Notes: generated by a model not told the origin, from the letters alone. DNA of 64,000 nucleotides from Streptomyces sp. NBC_00223 (GCF_036199905.1 NZ_CP108109.1:1426001-1490000), one strand, 5' to 3'. Shown: positions 1 to 8,427, counted from the first letter of the stretch. Numbers and translations are program-made.

Positions 1-48
1 GGCCGGTACACGCGCCGCTACTCCACACCGGAGGACGACACGCCGTGA
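1..48 (+). CDS. possible 3' end of a gene entering from upstream
   Basis: Reading from base 1, fifteen codons (GRYTRRYSTPEDDTP) run to a TGA at 46-48. The piece is too short to identify and may be chance. No similarity can be claimed; the only support is an open frame to the window edge with GC-rich third positions. Confidence 0.25.
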   Translation, partial: GRYTRRYSTPEDDTP

Positions 49-295
49 ACGCCGCAACCGCGCGGGCCGTACCCGCGGCCGTGGCGCCGCCGCGGGGCTC
101 CGCCGCTGGTCGGCGGGCCTGTGGACCGCACCACGGGGGTGACCGGAACGGCCATTAGTGATTCCGTTCACAAGAAGTGATCTCCAACCCCTTGGCGAGG
201 GGCCCCCGCACGTGCTGGACTTCCGCCACTGGCACACAACTGCATACGCATGCACTTGCTCGCACTGGCTCGACGACGCGCTTGGGGGAGATGCT

Positions 296-1045
296 GTGGC
301 GGACACCGCCCTGTCGGAATCTGTGGTGGGGGTACCGGACGTCTGGCGGCTGCGCGCACGCGGCTGTTGGGCAGAGGCGGCGGCACTGCTCGCGCCCTTC
401 TGCGACGACGACGCCGGTGCCGCGCTGCGCAGGGCGGAGTTGCTGGTCGAGGGGTGTTTCTACCACGTCGCCGGGTGGGCGGAGGCGGAGGACGCGCTGC
501 GTACGGCGGAGGCGCTGGCCGCCACCGACGAGGAGCGCGGGGCCGCGGCCTCGGAGCGGGGGTATCTCGCGTACGGGGCGACGCTGTTCTCCGTACGGGA
601 CCGGGCGGACGAGGCGCGGTCCGCGTTCGGGCGCAGCGCCGCGCTGCTGGCCCCGGGGTCGCCGGGGCGGCCCCTGCTGGACTTCCGGCGGGGGCTGGTC
701 GCGGAGAACATCGCGCGGAATCCGACGGCCGCGCGGGCGGCGTACCGGCGGGCGCACGCGGGGGCCGTGGCGCACGGGGACACCTTCCTCACGTCGTTCA
801 CCTGGCGGCACCTGGCCGGGCTCGCGGCGGCGGACGGGGATCTGGCGGAGGCGCGGCACGGGTTCGCGGAGTCGCTGCGGATCCGGGTCTCGCTCGGGCA
901 TCTCGTGGGGACGGCGCCGGCGCTGCTCGCTCTCGCGGACGTCGAGCCGGACCCGGAGGCGGAGCGCCTGCGGGAAGAGGCCGCGCGGCTCTACGAACTC
1001 CTCGACCGCGTCCCCCGCTGGCTGGCCCCGGCCTTCCCGACATAA
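296..1045 (+). CDS. TPR-like helical repeat protein of unknown function
   Basis: A 249-residue alanine-rich, all-helical protein. Successive helix pairs (around residues 20-50, 60-95, 100-125, 150-180 and 195-225), with motifs such as AEAEDALRTAEAL and ADGDLAEARHGFAESL, look like degenerate tetratricopeptide repeats, which usually bind proteins or peptides. There is no signal peptide or catalytic motif. I chose the GTG at 296 because GGGGGAG lies 5 nt upstream (284-290); the frame is open back to an ATG at 158 without a good ribosome site. It stands alone and is followed by a strong hairpin and a repeat field, so no operon partner suggests a role. Confidence 0.65.
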   Translation: MADTALSESVVGVPDVWRLRARGCWAEAAALLAPFCDDDAGAALRRAELLVEGCFYHVAGWAEAEDALRTAEALAATDEERGAAASERGYLAYGATLFSVRDRADEARSAFGRSAALLAPGSPGRPLLDFRRGLVAENIARNPTAARAAYRRAHAGAVAHGDTFLTSFTWRHLAGLAAADGDLAEARHGFAESLRIRVSLGHLVGTAPALLALADVEPDPEAERLREEAARLYELLDRVPRWLAPAFPT

Positions 1046-1137
1046 CCGCTCCGCGGAGGCCCCCGCACCCCGGCTGCGCGCCGGGCGGCCTGTCTCCGTC
1101 ACCGGCCGCCGGTGGGCCGCGACAGCCACTCCGCGAG

Positions 1138-1246
1138 GTTCCCGCAGCCCCGGCGAGCCCGCCCCTACCCGGGGGCCGACCCGCCCTCTGGAGTTCCCGC
1201 AGCCCCGGCAGGTCCGCCCCCACCCGGGGGCCGGCCCGCCGGAAGG
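1138..1246. repeat. two direct copies of a ~55-bp intergenic repeat
   Basis: GTTCCCGCAGCCCCGG begins at 1138 and again at 1193. In both copies it is followed by a similar stretch ending in ACCCGGGGGCCG. This gives two adjacent units with a 55-bp period, downstream of the TPR-like gene and outside any convincing reading frame. Confidence 0.6.
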
Positions 1247-1280
1247 GACGTCCGGCACCGGCCGCCGGAGGATCACACCT

Positions 1281-1313
1281 CCCACCGCTGAGAGCAGCGC
1301 GCTCAGCGGTGGG
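1281..1313. terminator. perfect 12-bp stem-loop, probable terminator
   Basis: CCCACCGCTGAG (1281-1292) and CTCAGCGGTGGG (1302-1313) are exact inverted copies separated by 9 nt. There is no T-tract, which is common for actinobacterial terminators. It lies about 240 nt after the TPR-like gene and just before the tandem repeat field. Confidence 0.55.
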
Positions 1314-1329
1314 CGCTGCCGTCGGCCGG

Positions 1330-1830
1330 GCGCGGCAGTGCGTGCGCGATGGGCTCAGCGGCACGCGGGTGCGCCGAGGCGCGGGCCGAACCTTTCCGGC
1401 CTCACGGAGGCGCGGCGGCTGCGAAGCAGCGGACCCAGAGACCCGGCGCGGGGCGGCGTGGGCCCGGCGCCAGCGGGACGGGCTTCGGCGAGCCCCAACA
1501 GCCCCGGCACGGCGCTTCGCGTGCGGCCGACCGCGCGTGCGTGGTGGGCTTGGCAACACGCGGACGGACTGAGGCCGCCGGGCCGAACATTTCGGCGCGG
1601 CGGCGACGAGGTGGCGGACCCAGAGACCCGACGCATACGGGTACAGGGCCGCGCGGGCCCGGCGCCAGCGGGTAAGGGATTCCGCGAGCCCCGGGCGGCC
1701 CCGGCGCGTACGCGTGCGGCCGACCGCGCGTGTGCGATGGGCTTCGCGGCACGCGGGTGCGCCGAGGCGCGGGGCCGGAGCTTTCCCGCCGCGCCGAGGC
1801 GCGGCGGCGACGTGGACGCAAGGGGTCGGG
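1330..1830. repeat. degenerate ~194-bp tandem repeat, about 2.5 units, noncoding
   Basis: Three landmarks recur with the same spacing. GATGGGCT-like boxes start at 1348, 1543 and 1736. GGACCCAGAGACCCG starts at 1431 and 1616. GGCGCCAGCGGG occurs near 1466 and 1661. The units share a G/C-rich body with CGGCCGACCGCGCG before each box. Long open frames exist on both strands but have no start signals or family resemblance, so I read the whole stretch between the TPR-like gene and the GntR gene as noncoding repeat DNA. Confidence 0.6.
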
Positions 1831-1861
1831 TACCGGCACGCGGGTTGTGTGATCGGTGGCG

Positions 1862-2536
1862 TCAGGGGTGGGTGAGGTGGCCGCGGGCGAGGGACTCGAC
1901 CGCGGCGAGTTCGCCTGCGGCCACCGCGTCGAGCAGCGCGCCGTGTTCCGCCGCGTCCGCGGCCAACTCCGCTGGCCTGGCCGCGGAACGAGAACGCGGC
2001 ACCTGCGCCCGTCGCAGCAAATCGTCCGCGACAGCGACCAGTTGAAGGTTCCCCGACAGCTCCAGCAGCGCCCGGTGGAACGCCCGGTCCGCCTCCGCGT
2101 ACGCCCCGCCGTCCCCGAGCGCCGCCGCCGCGACGGTCGCCTCGGCCAGCGGCCGCAGCGCCTCCCAGCGCTGCGCCGGCACCGCCCGCGCCGAGGCCAG
2201 CAGCACCGGCACTTCGAGCAGCGCCCGTATCTCCGCCAGCTCCGCGAGATCCCGCGCGCTGCGCTCGGCGATCCGGAACCCGCGGTTGGGCAGCACCTCG
2301 ACCGCGCCCTCGCGCGCGAGCACCTGCATGGCCTCGCGCACCGGCGTCGCCGACACCCCGTGCCGGGCGGCCAGCGCGGGCGCCGAGTGGACCGACCCCG
2401 GCGCCAGCTCCCCACCGGCGATCGCGCCCCGCAGCGCGGCCAGCACCTGATCCCGTACGGACAGCCGCTCGGGCAGCCGTAATGGCCCGTTCGGTCCCAG
2501 CGGTTCCACCGCCTCCACCCCCTGTCCCCCCGACAC
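1862..2536 (-). CDS. GntR-family transcriptional regulator, FadR/FCD type
   Basis: A 224-residue DNA-binding regulator. An N-terminal winged helix-turn-helix (about residues 20-90) carries the GntR hallmarks LAARHGVSATPVREAMQVLAREG and the wing PNRGFRI. The remaining all-helical part (about 100-220), with EIRALLEVPVLLASA and DRAFHRALLELSGN, is an FCD effector domain, which usually binds a carboxylate ligand through a metal. It diverges from the FhuF-like gene across a 76-bp gap, so it may control that gene or itself. The GTG at 2536 is the longest reasonable start; the in-frame GTGs just inside it are possible alternatives because none has a clear ribosome site. Confidence 0.85.
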   Translation of the reverse strand: MSGGQGVEAVEPLGPNGPLRLPERLSVRDQVLAALRGAIAGGELAPGSVHSAPALAARHGVSATPVREAMQVLAREGAVEVLPNRGFRIAERSARDLAELAEIRALLEVPVLLASARAVPAQRWEALRPLAEATVAAAALGDGGAYAEADRAFHRALLELSGNLQLVAVADDLLRRAQVPRSRSAARPAELAADAAEHGALLDAVAAGELAAVESLARGHLTHP

Positions 2537-2596
2537 CTCGGCCGCCCGTCACCCGGGTGGCGCACTGCCGTTAGGTTAAACCCCACTCCGAACCGG

Positions 2597-2615
2597 TAAG
2601 GTAAGCCTTACCATG
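2597..2615 (+). promoter_or_regulatory. IdeR/DmdR-type iron box overlapping a start codon
   Basis: TAAGGTAAGCCTTACCATG matches the actinobacterial iron-box consensus (TTAGGTTAGGCTAACCTAA) at 13 of 19 positions. It contains the perfect inverted repeat GGTAAGG-TAAG-CCTTACC (2595-2612) ending at the ATG at 2613. A further half-site, TTAGGTTA, lies at 2571-2578. The next gene is an FhuF-like ferric reductase, which fits iron-dependent repression. Confidence 0.65.
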
Positions 2616-3425
2616 CCAGAAACCGCCGCCTCCTACGCCCGCCTGCACGCCGTTTTCCCCGGCCTGCGGGTGACCGCCGAACCGCCGCGCTCAGGCGCGG
2701 GCTGGGTGACCGTCAGCGAACTGCTGGCCGGCGGCGCCGCCCTGGACGCCTTCGTGGCCGAGGACACCGCGCAGGTGACCCGGGATCACGGCCGCCCGCC
2801 CCGCCCGGACGTGGCCGCGACACTGGCGCTGCACCGCTATCTGTGGCCGGCCTGTCTGCTCTTCACGGTGCCGTGGTTCCTGCACCGCAGGGTGCCGCGG
2901 CTGCCCGTCGGCGATGTGTCCTTCCACCGCGCGGACGGCCGGATGACCGTACGCGGCACGTCGTTCGCCTGCCTGCCGGGCGATCCGGCGGCCCGCCGGC
3001 CGGGCGCCAGGCCCGTACCGACGCAGGCCGCGCTGCGCGACGAGCTGCGGGCCGCGCTCGCGGAGCATCTCGGCCCGGTGCTCGACGGGTTCAGGCCACT
3101 GCTGCGGCGCGGACCGCGGGCACTGTGGGGCATGGCGACCGACGAGATCATCGAAGGGCTCTGGTACATCGGGGAGTTGCTCGGCGAGGAGGACCGCGCG
3201 ATCGCGGAGCTGACCGCGCTGCTGCCGGGCGGCACCGCGCCGTTCGCGGCCGGCGCGCATTTCCGCGCGGGGATCAGGACCGACGATCCGTCAGTACCCG
3301 TCGAGGCGTCACGGAATCGTCTCACCTGCTGTCTGTTCTATACCATCAGCCCCACAGACGCCTGCGGTACGTGTCCGCGCACCTGCGATACTGACCGAAT
3401 CGGCCGCCGGGCGTCTGCGGCTTGA
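2613..3425 (+). CDS. FhuF-like ferric-siderophore reductase with C-terminal [2Fe-2S] motif
   Basis: A 270-residue cytoplasmic protein of the FhuF type, which reduces ferric iron from imported siderophores. The diagnostic C-terminal cysteine pattern is intact: CC, ten residues, then C-x2-C (CCLFYTISPTDACGTC, near residues 240-255), the ligand set of the unusual [2Fe-2S] cluster in FhuF. The N-terminal part is the poorly conserved FhuF-type helical domain. The iron box over its start predicts induction under iron starvation. No siderophore biosynthesis or uptake genes are adjacent, so it probably serves transporters encoded elsewhere. Confidence 0.85.
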   Translation: MPETAASYARLHAVFPGLRVTAEPPRSGAGWVTVSELLAGGAALDAFVAEDTAQVTRDHGRPPRPDVAATLALHRYLWPACLLFTVPWFLHRRVPRLPVGDVSFHRADGRMTVRGTSFACLPGDPAARRPGARPVPTQAALRDELRAALAEHLGPVLDGFRPLLRRGPRALWGMATDEIIEGLWYIGELLGEEDRAIAELTALLPGGTAPFAAGAHFRAGIRTDDPSVPVEASRNRLTCCLFYTISPTDACGTCPRTCDTDRIGRRASAA

Positions 3426-3602
3426 CGGATCGCGCTACGATCGCCGTCAACTCAAATGCTCTGGCACGAGAGTTCGAGCACCGGGAACCGTACGCGTGCT
3501 CTTGTACCGTAACGTCTGCACCTATCCGCGCTCTTCGCGATGATGTCGGTCGTGGGCCGCCCCGCGGCACGAGCGCGACGGAAGCGACACGAGGATTCGT
3601 AC

Positions 3603-4703
3603 ATGAGACTTACCGACATATCGCTGGACTGGACGATCTCGGGCGCCGTCGGCCTGGTCGTCCTCGTGGCTTGCGTCTTCGTCGTTCGCAACCGCCGTGC
3701 GGCCGCGAGCAACGGGCAGGCCGATTCATGGGAGCGCAGCGAGGATCGCCGCCGCAAGAAGGAGGCGATCTACGGAAGCGCCTCGTACGTTCTGCTGTTC
3801 TGCTGCGCCGCGGTGGCCGCCGCGCTGTCGTTCCACGGTCTGGTCGGCTTCGGCCGGGAGAACCTGGGACTGACCAACGGCTGGGAGTACCTGGTCCCGT
3901 TCGGCCTGGACGGCGCGGCCATGTTCTGCTCCGTGCTGGCCGTGCGTGAGGCCAGCCACGGCGACGCGGCGCTCGGCTCGCGCCTGCTGGTGTGGCTGTT
4001 CGCGGGCGCGGCGGCCTGGTTCAACTGGGTGCACGCCCCGCGCGGCGTGGACCACGCGGGCGCCCCGCAGTTCTTCGCCGGCATGTCGCTGTCCGCCGCG
4101 GTGCTCTTCGACCGCGCGCTGAAGCAGACCCGCCGGGCCGCGCTGCGCGAGCAGGGTCTCGTGCCGCGTCCGCTGCCGCAGATCCGTATGGTCCGCTGGC
4201 TGCGGGCGCCGCGCGAGACGTACGGCGCCTGGTCGATGATGCTCCTTGAGGGCGTGCGTTCGCTGGACGAGGCGGTCGAGGAGGTCCGTGAGGACAAGCG
4301 GCAGCGCGAGGCCAACTCGATGCGCCGCCGCGAGCACGACCGTCTGGAACGCGCCAAGGTGAAGGCGATCAACCGTTCGCACCGCAACTGGCCGCGTGGC
4401 GGCGGCCGGGGCGGACGTCAGGTGGAGCTGCCGGCGGCGAGCGCCGCCGGCGGCGGCCAGCCCGCATCGGAGCCTGCTATAGGACCTATGGCCGAACTGC
4501 CGTCCGGTGAACTGCCGGTACGCTCGCGCCCGGCGCTCCAGCCGGTGCGCGAGGACATCCCGGTCTCCGGCTCGGCCTCCGCGCAGGCGTCGGCTTCGGC
4601 GTCGAAGCCCATCGACCTGACGGCCGAGGACGACACGCTCACGCTCCCCCGACTGGACTCCCTGGAGCGCAAGTTGGAGGACCTGGAGCGGCAGTACGGC
4701 TGA
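3603..4703 (+). CDS. DUF2637 membrane protein
   Basis: A 366-residue protein with one N-terminal membrane helix (about residues 12-30), a short charged loop, then three or four more helices (about 53-75, 93-112, 120-140, 150-165). These make up the DUF2637 domain, which also occurs in Spd-like plasmid spread proteins. The core carries ALSFHGLVGF and FGLDGAAMF. After about residue 170 it becomes soluble and charged (VEEVREDKRQREANSMRRRE), then a disordered Ser/Ala/Pro tail and a final short coiled coil (DSLERKLEDLERQYG). The ATG at 3603 has GAGGA 7 nt upstream. Its biochemical function is unknown. It is convergent with an anti-sigma-like ATPase gene. Confidence 0.8.
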   Translation: MRLTDISLDWTISGAVGLVVLVACVFVVRNRRAAASNGQADSWERSEDRRRKKEAIYGSASYVLLFCCAAVAAALSFHGLVGFGRENLGLTNGWEYLVPFGLDGAAMFCSVLAVREASHGDAALGSRLLVWLFAGAAAWFNWVHAPRGVDHAGAPQFFAGMSLSAAVLFDRALKQTRRAALREQGLVPRPLPQIRMVRWLRAPRETYGAWSMMLLEGVRSLDEAVEEVREDKRQREANSMRRREHDRLERAKVKAINRSHRNWPRGGGRGGRQVELPAASAAGGGQPASEPAIGPMAELPSGELPVRSRPALQPVREDIPVSGSASAQASASASKPIDLTAEDDTLTLPRLDSLERKLEDLERQYG

Positions 4704-4782
4704 GCGGACGCCGAGCCGGGTTCGTACCGGCTGAGCGGGCCCCAGCACAGCAGCTCGATCCCGCCCCTCGGGGCGGACTTGG

Positions 4783-4829
4783 CGGCGTGGCCGCCGGGGG
4801 ACGATCCGTGTCCCCCGGCGGTCACGCCG
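4783..4829. terminator. strong bidirectional hairpin terminator
   Basis: CCGCCGGGGGAC (4791-4802) pairs exactly with GTCCCCCGGCGG (4810-4821) around a 7-nt loop. After one G-T pair the stem extends through CGGCGTG (4783-4789) and CACGCCG (4823-4829), about 20 bp in all. It sits between two convergent genes and overlaps the stop codon of the minus-strand one. Confidence 0.75.
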
Positions 4830-5277
4830 TTCGCGCGTCCAGCTCGAACCACACCACCTTCCCGGGCTCCCGGGCGGACGCGCCCCACGCGTCGGCCAGC
4901 GCCTCCACCAGCAGCAGCCCCCGCCCCGACGTGCCGTGCTCGCCGTCGGCCTCCCGCGGGCGCGGCCGCGGCCGCCGGGCCAGCGAGTCCTGCACCTCGA
5001 CCCGCAGCCGGGACACCGGCCCCGGGGTGAGCGTCGCGGTGAGTACGGCGCCGCCGCAGGTGTGCTGCAGCGCGTTGGTGAGGAGTTCGGTGGCCAGCAG
5101 GGCCGCCGGATCCACCAGCGCGGGAGCGCCCCACAGCCGCAGTCGGTCGCGCAGCAGCCTGCGCGTTTCGGCCACCGCGGCGAGGTCGGCCGGACGTATC
5201 GCCTGCCGTAATCGATTCCCCGTGATGTTCGTGTCAATCCCCCGTTCGGTCCAGTACACACCTCTGCGAGTAGGCAT
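4822..5277 (-). CDS. ATP-binding regulator, anti-sigma (RsbW/SpoIIAB-like) kinase domain
   Basis: A 151-residue stand-alone HATPase_c_2 domain. The N box is ATELLTNALQH (about residues 62-72), the G1 box has the conserved Asp in EVQDSL (about 95), and the G2 box is GTSGRGLLLVEALADAWG (about 118-135). Such small GHKL ATPases in Streptomyces act as anti-sigma factors or serine kinases of STAS antagonists; the partner cannot be told from the sequence. A perfect palindrome lies 18 bp upstream of its start. It is convergent with the DUF2637 gene. Confidence 0.82.
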   Translation of the reverse strand: MPTRRGVYWTERGIDTNITGNRLRQAIRPADLAAVAETRRLLRDRLRLWGAPALVDPAALLATELLTNALQHTCGGAVLTATLTPGPVSRLRVEVQDSLARRPRPRPREADGEHGTSGRGLLLVEALADAWGASAREPGKVVWFELDARTA

Positions 5278-5294
5278 TCCCAGCCGCGATGCGT

Positions 5295-5308
5295 CCAGTC
5301 ATGACTGG
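5295..5308. promoter_or_regulatory. perfect 14-bp palindrome, candidate operator
   Basis: CCAGTCATGACTGG is fully self-complementary. It lies in the 187-bp divergent gap between the anti-sigma-like gene (start 5277) and the GH95-like gene (start 5465). An AT-richer stretch and a TTGACA box (5362-5367) lie on the GH95 side. It could control either gene. Confidence 0.45.
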
Positions 5309-5464
5309 CCGAACTACCTACTTAAACTCTTTATACGTCCGATGTATCGCGGATGGATCTCTTGACATGAACGGTCCCGGCAGCCACTCTGTGGCGCGTT
5401 CATCCCCGTGTTTCTCGGGTGTTACGTCGCCTGTTACGTACATCCCGTCGCCTCGGGAGGGGCC

Positions 5465-8326
5465 GTGTACTCACAGCACCGCACATTCGCACTTCGACGA
5501 ATGATCCGACCACCAGCCCTGGTTGCCACCGCAGTTCTGGCAGCCGGCCTCCTCGTACCCGCCGCGGCACCGCCCGCCGCCGCGGCCACCGCCACCACCG
5601 CCTGGCACAACGGGAGTTTCGCGGTGGACACCCCCAATGTGATCCGCCGCTCCGACATCGTGCTCGGCAAGGCGAACACCGCCGCCGCCCAGTCGCTGCC
5701 GCTCGGCAACGGTTCGCTGGGCGTGGCCGCCTGGGCCGCGGGCGGATTCACCGCGCAGCTCAACCGGGCCGACACGCTGCCCGGCCGCAAGTCCCCCGGA
5801 CAGGTGCAGATCCCGGGCCTGTCCACGCTCACCAACGCCGCCGACTTCAAGGGCACCCTGGACCTCTACACCGGGGTGCTCACCGAGTCCGGCGGCGGTA
5901 TGACGCTCAAGGCGTGGGTGTCCGCGACCAAGGACGAGTTGGTCGTGGATGTCACCGGGGCGGACCCCAACGCCCAGCAGTCGGCGACCGTCAGCCTGTG
6001 GTCCGGCCGCAACCCGCAGGCGGCCGCCTCCGGTTCGGTCGGCACCCTCGCCGAGACCTGGGTGGACAACCAGGAGGCGGGCTGGTCCGGCCGTACCTTC
6101 GGCTCGCTGGCCGCGCTCTCGGCGGGCGGCCGCAATGTGTCCGCCCAGGTGGTCAACTCCACCCAGGTGAAGGTGAACTTCACCCCGAACACCGACGGCT
6201 CCTACCGGGTGGTCGTCGGCGCCCCCACCTGGACCGGCGGCAACGCGGCCACCACCGCGTCCAACCTGCTGGGCTCCGACGCGAGCGCCGCGGAGTCCTC
6301 GCTGCTGTCCTCGCAGCAGTCCTGGTGGGCCAACTACTGGGCCAACACCGGTGTGCTGGAGGCCAATTCCTCCGACGGCACGGCGCAGTACATGGAGACG
6401 CTGCGCACGATCTACCTGTTCATGGAGGCCGCCTCGATGCGCGGCACCATCCCGGGCAGTCAGGCCGGGGTCGCCGACATGTTCAACTTCGGCCAGGACA
6501 AGCAGGCGTGGACGCCGTCGGCGACCTGGCTGTGGAATCTGCGCACCCAGATCTCGGCCAATATGAGCACCGGCAACTTCGCCCTCAACATCCCGATCTT
6601 CAACCTCTACCAGAACAGTCTGTCGGGCATCGAGGCGTGGACCAAACAGCAGATGGGCGGCCTGCCCGGGGCCTGTGTCCCCGAGGTGATGCGCTTCAAC
6701 GGCAACGGCGGTGACCCGGGCAACGGCGCCAACGCCGCGTGCAGCCAGCCCGGCAGCCCCAACTGGAACGCCCTGAACATCACTTCGGGCGCCGAGATCA
6801 GCCTCTACATCTGGCAGCAGTACCAGGACACCGGCGATCTCAACTTCCTGCGCACCTACTACCCGCTGATGAAGGACTCGGCGGTCTTCCTGCTGGCCTA
6901 TCAGAAGGTCGGCTCGGACGGTAAGTTGCACGCCGTCGCCAACGCGCACGAGACGCAGTGGGCCGTCCAGGACCCGACGACCGACCTGGCCGCCGACTCC
7001 GCGCTCTTCCCGGCCGTGATCAGCGCCGCGCAGCTGCTGGGCACCGACAGCGCCCTCCAGTCCCAACTGACCACCGCGCTGGGCCAGATACCGCCGTGGG
7101 CGCGTACCGACTACAACCGCACCCAGGTGCTCGCGCCGTCCGCGGACGCCTCCAACAACGACATCATCGCCTACTCCTACCAGCCGACCGCGACGATCAG
7201 GAACAGCGAGAACATCGACCTGGAGCCGGTGTGGCCGTACAACCTGATCACCGATGACCCCGGGGCGCTCAAGGACCTGGCCGTGCGCACGTACAACCAC
7301 CGCGCGGTGACCGGCGGGAACGACTGGAGCATGGACGCGATCGACGCGGCCAGGCTCGGGCTCGCCGACCAGGTCGCGGCCAAGCTGGTGTCCATCACCC
7401 AGAGCCATCAGGTCTACATCAACGGCCTGGCCGACCTGGGCAACACGGTCGGCACCGAGGGCTACATCGAGCAGATCTCCGGCGTCGCCACCGCGCTGAA
7501 CGAGGCGCTGGTGCAGGACTACGACGGCCTGCTGCGGATCGCCCCGGCCTGGCCGAGCGGCTGGGACGTCAGCGGCACGGTCTCGGTGCAGGGCAACACC
7601 AAGGTCGACGTCCAGGTGCAGAACGGCACCCCGGTCACGGTCGCCATCCAGGCCGGGTCGTCGCGCACCATGAAGGTCCGCAACCCCTGGCCCGGCCAGT
7701 CGGTGCAGGTGGTGAACGGGTCGAGCAACGCGGTCGTGGTCTCGCCGACCACCGCCGGCACCCTCAACGTACCCGTCGTCTCGGGCACTTCGTACCTGGT
7801 AGAGCCGGTCAACGCGCTCACCACCTCGCTGCCGTACGCACAGGTCTCCGGCTCCCCGGCGACCGCCGCGCGGCACCTGGGCAATGTGCAGATCGGCCTC
7901 GACGGCGGCGGCGGCACCCCGCCCGCCGGCGGCTCGGTGATCTCGCTCAGGGCCCACGCCAACGGCGACTACGTGACGGCCGAGAACGCGGGCGCAGCGC
8001 CGCTGATCGCCAACCGCACGGCCATCGGGCAGTGGGAGCAGTTCGACCTGATCGACCAGGGCGGCGGCTACATCGCCCTCAAGGCGCACGCCAACAACAA
8101 GTACGTCACCGCCGACGACGCCGGCGCCTCACCGCTGCTCGCCAAGGTGGACGCGGTGGGCACCTGGGAGCAGTTCCAGCTGATCCACAACGGCGACGGC
8201 AGCGTCAGCTTCAAGTCCCGGATCAACGGCGACTATGTGACCGCCGAGAACGCGGGCGCGGCCGCCCTGATCGCCAACCGGACCGCGATCGGCCCCTGGG
8301 AGGAGTTCGACCTGATCAACGACTGA
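5465..8326 (+). CDS. secreted GH95-like glycosidase with C-terminal fascin-like repeats
   Basis: A 953-residue exported enzyme. The signal peptide has basic RRMIRPP, a hydrophobic core and AAAPPAAAA. Residues about 45-270 form an N-terminal beta-sandwich, and about 290-690 an (alpha/alpha)6-type catalytic region with ANAHETQWAVQDPTTD and GGNDWSMDAIDAARLG, resembling the GH95 alpha-L-fucosidase/galactosidase group; I cannot assign the substrate. Then come a beta-domain and three ~46-residue repeats sharing GDYVTAENAGA and WEQFDLI, a fascin/beta-trefoil type carbohydrate-binding module. The GTG at 5465 has GGGAGG 4 nt upstream. It is monocistronic, with a possible TTGACA -35 at 5362-5367. Confidence 0.78.
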   Translation: MYSQHRTFALRRMIRPPALVATAVLAAGLLVPAAAPPAAAATATTAWHNGSFAVDTPNVIRRSDIVLGKANTAAAQSLPLGNGSLGVAAWAAGGFTAQLNRADTLPGRKSPGQVQIPGLSTLTNAADFKGTLDLYTGVLTESGGGMTLKAWVSATKDELVVDVTGADPNAQQSATVSLWSGRNPQAAASGSVGTLAETWVDNQEAGWSGRTFGSLAALSAGGRNVSAQVVNSTQVKVNFTPNTDGSYRVVVGAPTWTGGNAATTASNLLGSDASAAESSLLSSQQSWWANYWANTGVLEANSSDGTAQYMETLRTIYLFMEAASMRGTIPGSQAGVADMFNFGQDKQAWTPSATWLWNLRTQISANMSTGNFALNIPIFNLYQNSLSGIEAWTKQQMGGLPGACVPEVMRFNGNGGDPGNGANAACSQPGSPNWNALNITSGAEISLYIWQQYQDTGDLNFLRTYYPLMKDSAVFLLAYQKVGSDGKLHAVANAHETQWAVQDPTTDLAADSALFPAVISAAQLLGTDSALQSQLTTALGQIPPWARTDYNRTQVLAPSADASNNDIIAYSYQPTATIRNSENIDLEPVWPYNLITDDPGALKDLAVRTYNHRAVTGGNDWSMDAIDAARLGLADQVAAKLVSITQSHQVYINGLADLGNTVGTEGYIEQISGVATALNEALVQDYDGLLRIAPAWPSGWDVSGTVSVQGNTKVDVQVQNGTPVTVAIQAGSSRTMKVRNPWPGQSVQVVNGSSNAVVVSPTTAGTLNVPVVSGTSYLVEPVNALTTSLPYAQVSGSPATAARHLGNVQIGLDGGGGTPPAGGSVISLRAHANGDYVTAENAGAAPLIANRTAIGQWEQFDLIDQGGGYIALKAHANNKYVTADDAGASPLLAKVDAVGTWEQFQLIHNGDGSVSFKSRINGDYVTAENAGAAALIANRTAIGPWEEFDLIND

Positions 8327-8362
8327 CCGACGACTGACCGACGAGCGGTCCGGTCGACGACC

Positions 8363-8381
8363 GACCGGGCAGCGCCCGGTC
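8363..8381. terminator. hairpin terminator after the GH95-like gene
   Basis: GACCGGGC (8363-8370), a 3-nt loop and GCCCGGTC (8374-8381) form a perfect 8-bp stem, 37 nt after the stop. It is embedded in a run of GACCGAC-like repeats. Confidence 0.55.
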
Positions 8382-8427
8382 ATGACCGACCGGCGAGCGA
8401 CGACCCGGTCGTCCGTCCGCGAGCAGG

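Noticed and set aside
45-155. 36-codon frame starting GTGA over the first stop
   Set aside because: Low-complexity Ala/Arg/Pro translation and no ribosome site; not supported as a gene.
798-2552. Long frames on both strands across the 1.0-1.86 kb gap
   Set aside because: They only reflect G/C-rich tandem repeats; no start signals or recognisable domains.
3726-5261. 511-codon minus-strand frame across the DUF2637 and anti-sigma genes
   Set aside because: Antisense shadow produced by G/C third-position bias; it crosses two genes with clear domains.
5471-8089. 872-codon minus-strand frame opposite the GH95-like gene
   Set aside because: Arg/Gly/Val-rich antisense shadow; the plus strand has a signal peptide and enzyme motifs.
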